From Leptospirillum sp037442005 (GTDB lineage: Bacteria > Nitrospirota > Leptospirillia > Leptospirillales > Leptospirillaceae): a stretch of 64,000 nt of DNA. The notes below the pieces were generated by a model. The model was not told the origin of the DNA. It worked only from the letters and a program-made list of their open reading frames with translations, and did not search any database. This document shows, piece by piece, positions 1-7,849 of the stretch. The stretch spans positions 1 through 64,000 of the forward strand of contig JBBIRA010000003.1 of assembly GCA_037442005.1 (NCBI GenBank), given 5' to 3'. How positions within the stretch are numbered: the first letter of the stretch is position 1; each line of letters begins with the position of its first letter. Position numbers and translations under genes: made by a program.

Positions 1-531
1 AAGAGGGGGAAGCCCTTCCTGCTCCAATGCGTTCCTCAGGATTTCTCCATGGCGGTCCGAACCGGTCAATGTTGCGATCACACCGATGAGGTGAAGATCC
101 GGTGCATGCGCCATGACACCTTTGACCAGCGCCGAAATCGTTTCGGCAAGCCCCTTGGAACCGATGACCAGGATCACCGGCAAGTTCAGGATCCTGGCAA
201 TGTCTGCAGTCGATGTTTGCCGGCTTTCTCCGTCAAAAAGACCCATGACTCCCTCGATCACCCCGCCAGAACGGCCGGCAACCGAGCGGTCATAAAGGTC
301 TCGCATTGCCCCTGCCGAAAGGAAATAAGGATCAAGATTGAAAGAAGGGCCGCACACGATGGCTTCATGAAATCGCGGGTCAATAAAGTCCGGTCCGCAT
401 TTAAAAGCGGCCGGATCAAATCCCCGAAGCCAGAGACCCCGAAGAAGAGCCATTGTCGCCACCGTTTTTCCCGATCCCGAAGAAAGACCGGCGACGACAA
501 CCCCCCGTCGTGGAAATTCGCCGTCACTCAT
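1..531 (-). CDS. cbiA: Cobyrinate a,c-diamide synthase, N-terminal part (cut by window edge)
   Basis: The frame stays open from the ATG at 531 to base 1, giving the first 177 residues. The start reads MSDGEFPRRG, followed by a P-loop-like GLSSGSGKT at residues 15-23, then AFKCGPDFIDP and VIEGVMGLFDGE, which are hallmarks of the CbiA/CobB ATP-dependent amidotransferase synthetase domain. In this family the enzyme amidates the a and c carboxylates of cobyrinate using glutamine; the glutamine amidotransferase half lies outside the window. Its start overlaps the stop of the upstream phosphatase gene by 8 bases, so the two are probably translationally coupled in one cobalamin operon. Confidence 0.93.
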   Translation of the reverse strand, partial: MSDGEFPRRGVVVAGLSSGSGKTVATMALLRGLWLRGFDPAAFKCGPDFIDPRFHEAIVCGPSFNLDPYFLSAGAMRDLYDRSVAGRSGGVIEGVMGLFDGESRQTSTADIARILNLPVILVIGSKGLAETISALVKGVMAHAPDLHLIGVIATLTGSDRHGEILRNALEQEGLPPL

Positions 532-1234
532 GAAGTGTTCCCGAAATACTCTCCGGTGTCTGATTCAGTGTTACGACGCACGGAGGGTGATCACTGAAAA
601 AGTCCACGATGTTATGGGCGGCATGTTCCTGGGAAAACCGGAAATACGACGAGACGGGAAGACCCAGCGCATGAAGGAGAAGAACCCTGTTGGTTCCGCT
701 ATGGGTAACCATCATGATCTCCTGACCGTATCCGGCCATTTGCCGGAGGTTGTCGAACCCCGAGAGGACCCGGCGGGAAAACTCCAGAAGACTCTCCCCC
801 CCCTCCGGAGCAAACGACGGATCAACATCAAGCCACCGCTGGTACCCTAAAGGGTCCCGTTGACTGATTTCCTCTCGGGTCAACCCCTCCCAGCTCCCGA
901 AACGGCGCTCGACAAAAGCGTCAAACGCGCGGCTCTCTGTCGGGCGGTCTCCCTTTAACAGGGAAAGAGATTCCCGGGCGCGGTCCAGCGTGCTTGAAAT
1001 AAAGAGACCGGAGGGAACATGGCGGAGGTGATCCCGCCAAAAGGACATTTGCCGGCGCCCCCGATCTGACAGGGGAACATCGGTCGACCCGTTAATCAGG
1101 TTTTTTTCGGAATTGGCCAGGTGACCATGACGGAAAAGATGAATTCGAAGACGGTCAGGGATCGGATGAGAGCAGCTGGACAAGGTGCGGTACTCCATTG
1201 GCAAGGTAAGGAAAAACGGAACCGTGGAGGTCAA
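524..1234 (-). CDS. cobC: Histidine phosphatase family protein, probable alpha-ribazole phosphatase
   Basis: This 236-residue protein belongs to the histidine phosphatase (phosphoglycerate mutase-like) superfamily. It has the phospho-acceptor motif LFRHGH (His36), the PLSDRGRRQ segment, an acidic EGLTREE stretch and the second catalytic histidine in MMVTHSGTNR. Because cbiA follows with an 8-base overlap, the likely role is removal of the 5'-phosphate from alpha-ribazole phosphate or cobalamin phosphate, late in nucleotide-loop assembly. A generic phosphoglycerate-mutase-like phosphatase cannot be excluded from sequence alone. A second in-frame ATG at 1198 would shorten the protein by 12 residues and is equally compatible with the fold. 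Confidence 0.8.
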   Translation of the reverse strand: MTSTVPFFLTLPMEYRTLSSCSHPIPDRLRIHLFRHGHLANSEKNLINGSTDVPLSDRGRRQMSFWRDHLRHVPSGLFISSTLDRARESLSLLKGDRPTESRAFDAFVERRFGSWEGLTREEISQRDPLGYQRWLDVDPSFAPEGGESLLEFSRRVLSGFDNLRQMAGYGQEIMMVTHSGTNRVLLLHALGLPVSSYFRFSQEHAAHNIVDFFSDHPPCVVTLNQTPESISGTLHE

Positions 1235-1670
1235 AGTCTTGCAATTTCTGATTTCAACAAAAAATGCCCATTCTGGAAAATTGTAGCACAGTTCGGAGTC
1301 GGGTCGAATGCATTGAACCCGTCACAATCAGAAATCAGTTGATTTTGAAGGAACGGTCTACAGGGAAATCAAAGGAAGAAGAGACAAGACGTCTTGTTTG
1401 CAAATGGATCAAGATCGGAGATTTAGAGGTAAGGTGACGGCTTTCCAAGGTAAACGACGTGGGATTCCAGTGGCTACCCCGGAGACGCAAATCCCAATCT
1501 CAAAATATTCGGAGAGACGTTAGGGTCATGATCTTTTTCCATCCCGCCACACGGATATTGGTAAACCACCGAAGGATTGACGGAAGTCAAAAAGGGAATA
1601 AACTGAAATCAGTTCCTTCCTTCAAGCACCTTCTGATGCGAACAGGACCCAAGCAATAAGGAGTACGGCG
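1235..1670. other. Intergenic region with palindromes, no gene seen
   Basis: No convincing coding frame is present on either strand. The stretch holds a 10-base inverted repeat (ATTTCTGATT near 1243 and AATCAGAAAT near 1327) and, close to the next gene, two compact palindromes at 1577-1590 and 1601-1614. It separates the leftward cobalamin genes from the rightward small ORF at 1671, so it should contain the promoters of both. Confidence 0.5.
1577..1604 (+). promoter_or_regulatory. Sigma-70-like promoter with embedded palindromes
   Basis: A -35 like TTGACG (1577-1582) and a -10 like TAAACT (1599-1604) are separated by 16 bases and point at the ORF starting at 1671. The -35 is part of the palindrome TTGAC-GGAA-GTCAA (1577-1590). 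A second palindrome, AACTGA-AA-TCAGTT (1601-1614), covers the -10 and the predicted start region, as expected for operator sites. Confidence 0.4.
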
Positions 1671-2045
1671 ATGAACAATATGGAAGATACCATCAGAAAA
1701 GTAATTCTGGACAAGGCAAGGGCAATGGGTGAGCATGCCGTGGTTGATCCCGTTCCGGATGCCTATGACGATACCAGCAGGTCAGCACGAATCGAGACAA
1801 TGGCCCTATATTTTTCGATGCTAACAAAGGATTGTCTGGCCGAATGCGAAATATAGGGCGGAAGGGAATGTTCGACGCTTGTAGAGCCAGTCCTCAACTC
1901 CCTGCAAAAGGGGTTTGAGACATTGATGGACCATCAGCCCGGGTATAAAGAAGACGGCCTTCGACATATCAGGGTCGAGAAATCGGACGCGCTGGCCTTT
2001 GAAAAGGAGGCCTTCGACCTCATGAAGAAGGGGTTAGGTTTGTGA
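1671..2045 (+). pseudogene. Small ORF interrupted by an in-frame amber codon
   Basis: An AAGGAG ribosome site (about 1657-1662) precedes an ATG at 1671 that opens a 61-codon frame ending in TAG at 1854-1856. The same frame then stays open for 62 more codons to TGA at 2043-2045. The first part starts MNNMEDTIRKVILDKARAMG and is helical and charged. The second part (LVEPVLNSLQKGFETLMDH, then KEAFDLMKKGLGL) looks equally protein-like. I do not recognise the family. TAG ends apparently healthy genes elsewhere in the window (12020-12022 and 43516-43518), so a nonsense mutation is more likely than recoding. The alternatives are a genuine 61-residue protein or amber suppression. Confidence 0.5.
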
Positions 2046-2352
2046 ACCCGTTTCATGAATCAATCAGAGCGGGGATAGTGTCCCATGGTGTCTGGAGTAG
2101 TGTTTGACACAAAAAGAGTGGTTTATCCCCGTTTTCTGGTCTTTTTCTGTTACCTCGTCCTTTCTTTTTGAAAGCAGCAACCTTTCCCGCGTACCTTGTG
2201 GAATGCATGAGGCATTCCGCCCCTTCCTGATCGCCAAGAAATATGGGCCCCAATATGGTGAAAAGGTTGATGGGGGTGTGAGTGATGGTGTTTTTCCTGA
2301 GAAACTCCTGGAAACGAGAACAGAGAAGGAAGGAATAGTCAGAACAGCTTGG
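2046..2352. other. Intergenic region with one perfect hairpin
   Basis: No supported gene. The only clear structure is a 7-bp stem, GGAATGC / GCATTCC, with a 5-base loop at 2200-2218. Neither strand shows a following T-run, so it is not a standard terminator. The region separates the amber-broken ORF from the end of the leftward prenyltransferase-like gene. Confidence 0.45.
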
Positions 2353-3294
2353 CTAATGAGCCCCAATGAACCACCAGAAACCCTTTTCAAACAATTCCCG
2401 GGAAAAAAGATTCTGCGCTCCGGTGAGAAGCTCAAGAATCAGGATCCCCTGGGCGGTTGAACAAAGATCCGGAACCGCCCCGGGAATACGCCCGAATCCC
2501 CCCGACAGGCTTTGGGAATTGATCACCCAGTTGATGACCGCCGTCGGGAACAATAGAGGTTGATTCAGCCTTTTCTGCACAAGTACACCCGTTGAGATCA
2601 CACCAATGTCCGTGGCGGTTGACCCTTTTTGGAGCACATACCCTGACAGGGGGTGCTCCCACTCCAATAGGGACACGCTTGGAGTCACTCCCGGCGGGTC
2701 CCTGTCTGCTCCATTCCACCGGGAAAATCGGAACTCCCATTCGAAACAATGATCCAGGAGCGTCATTTCAGAGCGGTCCGGAAACAGATAAGGACCGATC
2801 CGTGGCCCCTTCCAGCCGGAAAGATCGGCCAACCGGTTCCAGGCCAATCGACTTTCGAACAATCGGTCCGGATCAACAAAAAGCCTCTTTCTTTGGGAGT
2901 CCTGCAAAAAATGGTGCGCCGTTCGGGAAAGAAAGGGAAACAACATCTCCTGCCCCGATCCCGGAAAGGGTTCTCCAAGAAGGGAAAGAGCAGCTGACAG
3001 GTGCCAGAGGGCAATCACATCATCCCCCGCCACTTCCACAACAAATCGTTGTCCGATCCAGTCAAGCGTCGTTGTTTTATCTTCCGGCCGGAGAAAAACA
3101 GGAACATTCAAAATGGCGCAAGACAAAATCGCCGCATGGGTGTCAAGAATAGATGGCGCTCCGGATCCCCATGCCTTGAAATAACAAAATCCTCCTGTTT
3201 CCAGAAGGCGACTCCGAACATAGGAAAGCGCTGCCACCAGAATACCCGGGTACTCTCCATTGACTCCCTTTCCGCCCAGAATCCGTTCGCTCAT
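2353..3294 (-). CDS. Prenyltransferase / terpene cyclase-fold protein of unknown substrate
   Basis: The 313-residue product has the repeated helical-pair pattern of the alpha-alpha toroid shared by protein prenyltransferase beta subunits and squalene/terpene cyclases. Examples are ETGGFCYFKAWGSGAPSILDTHAAIL near residues 33-58 (shown only to mark the repeat limits) and SGGFGRIPGAVPDLCSTAQG near the C-terminus, where a Gly-rich turn is followed by Asp and Thr. The DxDD motif of squalene-hopene cyclases is not seen, so a cyclisation role is unproven. The start is supported by a purine-rich AGAGGGA about 8 bases upstream. The gene stands alone, with no isoprenoid pathway neighbours, in an accessory region. 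Fold assignment is fairly sure, function is not. Confidence 0.65.
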   Translation of the reverse strand: MSERILGGKGVNGEYPGILVAALSYVRSRLLETGGFCYFKAWGSGAPSILDTHAAILSCAILNVPVFLRPEDKTTTLDWIGQRFVVEVAGDDVIALWHLSAALSLLGEPFPGSGQEMLFPFLSRTAHHFLQDSQRKRLFVDPDRLFESRLAWNRLADLSGWKGPRIGPYLFPDRSEMTLLDHCFEWEFRFSRWNGADRDPPGVTPSVSLLEWEHPLSGYVLQKGSTATDIGVISTGVLVQKRLNQPLLFPTAVINWVINSQSLSGGFGRIPGAVPDLCSTAQGILILELLTGAQNLFSRELFEKGFWWFIGAH

Positions 3295-4173
3295 CTCTCC
3301 ATCCCTCTACAAGCTGATCGACATTCTTTTCGGGACAGAGGGATGGAACCTGAACGAAGAAACCAGAGACAAGATGGACCCCTCCCCCCATAGACAAAAT
3401 CGGTATTGAACGGAGGCGCTGCAGTCATGTGGGAAAAGTGCATTCCGACCCCCTTTGAGATATTCGATCCGGAAACCTGCAGATGACCTATCAGGGGGGA
3501 TCGTTCTTCCTTGATGAAAAATTCTCCCCATGATGTACCACGCACCGCACTGGAACCATCCCCTATCAAACCGAGAAAACAGATACGCCCTCCGAGCCCC
3601 GAAACCCATAATCCTTATCGATCTCTTCTTTCATGATGAATATCAGTTAACCAAGAGAAACACAAACAACTTGAACTTTTCCATCCGGTTGAGTAAAGTC
3701 TTTAATAGCATTGATTTTTTCCTTTTACTGGGATTATTGATGGGCAAATCCTTTTTACCATCAAGGGCGGTTAAGGCTCAACGGGCCGCCGTGAGTTCCA
3801 CTCTAACAACCTGTGTAGAGAGTCTTTCATTCTCGAGTCGCATGCCCCGAGTGAAACCGACCTCAGTACAGAGGAAGTCAGGTATTTTTTTTGTTGTCAA
3901 GGAATGATCCCCTCTGCGGAGGCCAAGGACAAACAATGAATTCTTCACTCTCGTGAACGGACACTGTCCAGACTTCAAGCAATATAACGCGTTGAGCCCG
4001 ATGTTGCACTTCAATAAAAAGCCCTCTATTGCCATGGAAACAGACCAGGGTAAGGATGTGGAAGCAACTCCCGGGTTTGGTGTTGTTGGCGGAAAACACA
4101 TCAAGGATCATCACCATAGGCTTGACGAGAAAAAAAGAGATCGAGAAGAAAAGAGTCGAAAGGAGTCTGTGCG
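3295..4173. other. Long region without a supported gene
   Basis: Several open frames cross this stretch but none has recognisable domains, good ribosome sites or consistent coding character. One minus-strand frame (3291-3569, 92 codons) ends in a 4-base ATGA overlap with the start at 3294 and could be a small coupled gene, but its composition is unconvincing. Another minus frame (3307-3609) is in the same frame as the prenyltransferase-like gene and is closed by TAG four codons before its start. Relics of a decayed element are possible; no terminal repeats were found. Confidence 0.4.
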
Positions 4174-5886
4174 GTGAATATCAATGCATCAATTATCGAC
4201 CAGCGTCTGACGGCCGTTTGCGAGAAAATTCGGGAGCGTGCCAACATTGAGTTGAGATTGATCGATGAGGAGAAACTTCGATCCCTCTCCTTTATATATC
4301 TTTGCGTAGAAACCGTCCTTGAGCTTGACACGGACTCCGCTTTCGATTGCCTGACCGAAGGAGGTGGGGACTTTGGGGTGGATGCGATGCATCTGTCGGA
4401 GGAATACGACGGCGAATTTACTGTCACGCTCTTTCAGGGAAAGTACTCCCGGAATCTTGAGGGTGGATCTCATTTTCCGGAGAGCGGGATCAATGCCCTG
4501 ACCAACGCCATTCGTCATCTTTTTGATCCCGCGGCAGATCTCAAGCATATCAATGATCGATTGAAAGCCCGGATCGAAGAGGCTCGAAGTCTGATTCGGG
4601 ACGGATACATTCCCCAAATTAGATCACTGGTCTGCAACAATGGTCTTTCGTGGAACCAGGCCGGCCAGGAAGCGATCAACCGGGCGGGGTTTGGAAATCA
4701 GGTTCTCTGGGAGCATGTTAATCATGACCGACTGGTGAGCATTATTCAGTCCAGCCGACCGGTGAATGACACGCTTCAACTGACCGGACAAGCGATTGTT
4801 GAGGATATGGATTTCAGCCGGGTTCTTGTCGGACGGATAGCGGTACAGGAGTTGTCGAACCTCATTGAAAAACATGGGGAGAGACTTCTGGAGCGAAATA
4901 TCAGACGTTATCTGGGACTTCAAGGGAATCGCGTCAATAAAGCGATTCAGAACACGTTGCAAGGGCCCGATAGCAGTAATTTCTATTTTTACAACAATGG
5001 AATCACATTGACATGCGACAAGTTTTCCTATAATGCCCTTCAAAGTGGTCATTTTCAGGTTCGTATCGAAAACCTCCAAATCATCAACGGTGGACAGACA
5101 TGCCTAACGATCTACCGGACGTTAAAAAATCCTACTTTATTCTCTCTCACCTCCCAAGCCTACGTCCTGATCAGGCTCTACCAGTTGCCTAGCGACAATG
5201 AGGAACTCATCCAACATATCACTTATGCCACCAACAGCCAGAATCCAGTCGAGCTTCGAGACCTCAAAGCAAACGACGAACGACAGAAACGACTGGAAAC
5301 GGATATCGGGCAACTTGGATACGTCTATAGAAGTAAACGCACTGATTCGGGCAGCAAAAACGATATCACCTCCGGGGTGGCCGCCGAAGCCCTTCTGGCT
5401 GTGTGGCGTCATGCTCCTCACCAGGCAAAGTTCTTTACGCGCGAACATTTCGGAAAATTGTACGAAACAATCTTTTCCCAGGATCTAAACGGCGCTCAGG
5501 TTGTTTCGGCAGTGCTCCTCTACCGAATTGCGGAGAATCGCCGCAGGCGTCCCGAAGCGGATGATCCCTTCTTCGTACGCTACGGCTCATGTTTTATTGC
5601 CATGCAGATGGGTCGACGACTCTTAAGAGACTTGAGCGTCTCTCTGTCTGGATTGAACCATAAAAACTTGAATGAAATGATCCGCCTGATTGAGGAAAAG
5701 GGTACGGAATATTATTCAAAATCGGTTCAGGACGTAAAAAAAGCGCTTGAGTCCCTCTATGGGTGTGGAGATAAAGACATTCTGAACTATTTTCCCTTAC
5801 AACAGCTTTCTGCCACATTCAGAAGAGGGGATTTGATTCAATCGCTTCTTGCAATGGATCTTTCTCAGGAGCAGTTGTCAGGATGA
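4174..5886 (+). CDS. AIPR-family abortive infection protein with PD-(D/E)xK-like N-terminus
   Basis: The 570-residue protein starts at a GTG with AAGGAG about 9 bases upstream. Residues 63-91 carry GGGDFGVDAM then VTLFQGKY, which resembles the Asp...Gln-x-Lys core of restriction-endonuclease-fold nucleases. The central and C-terminal part has the AIPR signatures: RNIRRYLG, SNFYFYNNGITLTCD near 270 and NLQIINGGQT near 305. In the family, AIPR proteins confer phage resistance by abortive infection. The gene has no partner methylase, helicase or antitoxin beside it and is flanked by non-coding or broken DNA, which fits a horizontally acquired solitary defence gene. Family assignment is strong; activity is inferred. 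Confidence 0.85.
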   Translation: MNINASIIDQRLTAVCEKIRERANIELRLIDEEKLRSLSFIYLCVETVLELDTDSAFDCLTEGGGDFGVDAMHLSEEYDGEFTVTLFQGKYSRNLEGGSHFPESGINALTNAIRHLFDPAADLKHINDRLKARIEEARSLIRDGYIPQIRSLVCNNGLSWNQAGQEAINRAGFGNQVLWEHVNHDRLVSIIQSSRPVNDTLQLTGQAIVEDMDFSRVLVGRIAVQELSNLIEKHGERLLERNIRRYLGLQGNRVNKAIQNTLQGPDSSNFYFYNNGITLTCDKFSYNALQSGHFQVRIENLQIINGGQTCLTIYRTLKNPTLFSLTSQAYVLIRLYQLPSDNEELIQHITYATNSQNPVELRDLKANDERQKRLETDIGQLGYVYRSKRTDSGSKNDITSGVAAEALLAVWRHAPHQAKFFTREHFGKLYETIFSQDLNGAQVVSAVLLYRIAENRRRRPEADDPFFVRYGSCFIAMQMGRRLLRDLSVSLSGLNHKNLNEMIRLIEEKGTEYYSKSVQDVKKALESLYGCGDKDILNYFPLQQLSATFRRGDLIQSLLAMDLSQEQLSG

Positions 5887-6220
5887 GCGGAACGAACTGG
5901 TCAACCACCCCACGGATGAATTCGGGGGCTTTTGCGGTTCCAGGATGAACTTCAGACCACAACAGGCGTATTGACCGCCGCATGACGGTCGGCGTTACAG
6001 GAAAAATGGCATTGGATTACGGGAAATTTCGGCCTGTGGTTTCCGGTTCCTCTTGTCAATGTGTGCCACACCGGAAACATTAGCGAAACGTCTTTCCCGG
6101 ATCGACAATCCGGACAGGAACCCCATACAGCTTGGCACCCTCGTTACTCATATCTCATTGTGGGCACAATCGGTGGTGGGCGGAAGGCGGGATCCTGCTG
6201 GAAGACATTCCCCATGGCCA
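5887..6220. other. Region without a supported gene downstream of the AIPR gene
   Basis: Only short overlapping frames occur here and none has a recognisable domain or a good ribosome site. No terminator with a T-run was found directly after the AIPR stop codon. I see nothing further in it. Confidence 0.4.
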
Positions 6221-6700
6221 TCAGGTCCCCAAGGTGCTGGATCCCTCTCCAAAGGGCAACAGTGGCTGACTCTTCGTCCCCTTTGCGTCCAATGAAGCCT
6301 CCCCAAAAAAAGACTCCCACAATCCGGAGGGCTTCGCGGAGAGTGGGGGCGGCGGCGTGTCAGGACATGCTACCATTCGGGTGAGAGTGGATCCCCTTTC
6401 GAGTTCATCTCCCGTCACCTCCAGTACACGAAATCGCACATTGGCGCCCTATTCCGCAAGGTGGTTGGCATGAACCAGGAACAGCCCCGATCCCTTCCAC
6501 CGGAGATTCGCCCCCCTTTCCCCAAGAGGCTTCTGGAGCGAGTCTTTGAGAAATGGAAATGGAAAAAAAACAGGTTGTTGAAGAACACTCTTTTGAACAT
6601 CGGAGATGAGCGATTTTAAACGTCGAAAAACATCCCATCCGGAAAGAGCGGGGCACGCTGCAGCTTGCCCAAAAAATCCGGAATTGCTAGGATGTTCCAT
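6221..6700 (-). pseudogene. Amber-broken leftward ORF, family not recognised
   Basis: Reading leftward from an ATG at 6700, the frame is open for 83 codons to a TAG at 6451-6449. It then continues in the same frame past GANVRFRVLEVTGDELERG to a stop at 6221. The text on both sides of the stop (LRWKGSGLFLVHANHLAE, then GANVRFRVLEV) reads like one continuous beta-rich domain. A probable terminator lies at 6349-6305 inside the last third. The original gene therefore probably ended near 6350, and a small indel may have lengthened the frame. It is divergent from the aldo/keto reductase gene, with about 45 bases between starts. A decayed gene is the best reading; the product is unknown. Confidence 0.45.
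6305..6349 (-). terminator. Probable intrinsic terminator, minus strand
   Basis: On the minus strand an outer stem pairs 6343-6349 with 6314-6320 (CCCCCAC with GTGGGAG, one G-T wobble), an inner stem pairs TCCG with CGGA, and a TCTTTTTTT run follows. It sits just after the conserved-looking part of the broken leftward ORF, supporting the idea that a real transcription unit once ended here. Confidence 0.6.
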
Positions 6701-6745
6701 TGAAAAAACCATTTTGGAATTGAAACAAACGAAGGAGTCGTCCTG

Positions 6746-7774
6746 ATGCAAAAAAGGCACCTGGGTCGTAGTGGCGTCACCGTATCTTCCATCGGGTTCG
6801 GTCTCATGGGGTTATCCGACTTTTATGGCCCCCCTTCGAGGGAAGAAGCCCTGAAGAGCCTTCTTCACGCCATCGAGAGGGGAATCACGTTTCTGGATAC
6901 GGCAGATGTCTACGGAGACGGAGAAAATGAACGGCTGTTGGGAGAAGCGATCAAATCCCATGGCCGGAACGATCTGACCATCGCCACCAAATGCGGCATT
7001 CTCCGGGATCAGAACGGTCGCCCGACCGGTGTGAATGGCCGACCGGAATATATCATCGACGCCTGCCAGAGAAGCCTTGACCGGCTCGGGATCTCTTCCA
7101 TCGACCTCTACTACCTTCACCGGGTCGATCCGGAGGTTCCTATTGAAGAATCCATGGGAGCCATGGCCGAGCTCGTCAAAAAAGGGCTCGTCAAACACGT
7201 CGGCCTTTCCGAAGCCAATCCGCAGGATATCCGGAAAGCCCACAAGGTCCAGCCGATCGCGGCCCTTCAGAATGAGTATTCCCTTGTCACCCGGGAAATT
7301 GAGGTCAACGTGCTCGGCACCTGCCGCGAACTGGGGATCGGCATTGTTGCCTACAGCCCGCTCGGACGGGGACTGATTACCGGAGCGATCCATTCCAGGG
7401 AGGATCTTCCCGCCAACGATGTCCGACGCCTTCATCCCCGCTTTCAGGAAGAGCATCTTGCTAAAAACCGCACCCTTGCGGAAACGCTCCGGGAAGTCGC
7501 AATGCGGAACGGGATGACCCCGGCCCAGCTGGCTCTGGCCTGGCTTTTGGCTCAAGGTCCGGACATTGTTCCGATTCCCGGATCGTCCCGGATCTCCCAT
7601 ATCGATGAAATCGTCGACGGATTGGCCCTTCCGGTCCCCTTCCTTGAACTCGTGAGGCTGACAGAGCTGTTCCCGCTGGGGGTTGCATCCGGTCTTCGCT
7701 ATCCGGAAGAGGCTCTCAAGCGGGTTTACACCCCACCCGCCCCGGAAGCCAAATCAACCGGTGGCTCGCACTGA
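6746..7774 (+). CDS. Aldo/keto reductase
   Basis: The 342-residue protein is a canonical NADPH-dependent aldo/keto reductase TIM barrel. The catalytic tetrad is visible as Asp51 and Tyr56 in DTADVYG, Lys82 in IATKCG and His125 in LYYLHRVD. The C-terminal cofactor-binding stretch DIVPIPGSSRISHIDE is present. A strong AAGGAG lies about 9 bases before the ATG. The sequence type is that of stress-associated reductases acting on aldehydes or ketones in the cytoplasm (AKR13-like by appearance); the true substrate cannot be read from the sequence. The gene is monocistronic and convergent with rmuC. Confidence 0.92.
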   Translation: MQKRHLGRSGVTVSSIGFGLMGLSDFYGPPSREEALKSLLHAIERGITFLDTADVYGDGENERLLGEAIKSHGRNDLTIATKCGILRDQNGRPTGVNGRPEYIIDACQRSLDRLGISSIDLYYLHRVDPEVPIEESMGAMAELVKKGLVKHVGLSEANPQDIRKAHKVQPIAALQNEYSLVTREIEVNVLGTCRELGIGIVAYSPLGRGLITGAIHSREDLPANDVRRLHPRFQEEHLAKNRTLAETLREVAMRNGMTPAQLALAWLLAQGPDIVPIPGSSRISHIDEIVDGLALPVPFLELVRLTELFPLGVASGLRYPEEALKRVYTPPAPEAKSTGGSH

Positions 7775-7849
7775 TCATCCGAAAAAATTCACTGTCTGAC
7801 AGGATCCAGAGGCCGGGGAGCCGCCGTCAGTGGCGGCAGTGACCCTACA

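Noticed and set aside
1450..1490. A GCCACTG on the minus strand upstream of cobC, considered as part of a cobalamin riboswitch
   Set aside because: The other conserved blocks of the B12 element (the long GGGAA and CCCGC-ACTG segments and the terminal kissing-loop region) are missing, so the short match is likely chance.
2104..2460. A rightward 118-codon open frame
   Set aside because: It overlaps the 3' end of the prenyltransferase-like gene, lacks a ribosome site and has no domain; probably an antisense shadow.
3530..4177. Rightward frames of 125 and 74 codons and leftward frames of 108 and 79 codons before the AIPR gene
   Set aside because: They overlap each other on both strands, have no recognisable motif and no good start; I could not show a transposase or other relic.
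6471..6620. A 49-codon rightward ORF starting MNQEQPRSLPPE with AAGGTGG upstream
   Set aside because: It is antisense to the more protein-like leftward ORF and has no terminator or promoter of its own.
7820..7837. GCCGCC / GGCGGC hairpin between the aldo/keto reductase and rmuC
   Set aside because: Short stem without a T-run on either strand; too weak to call a terminator.
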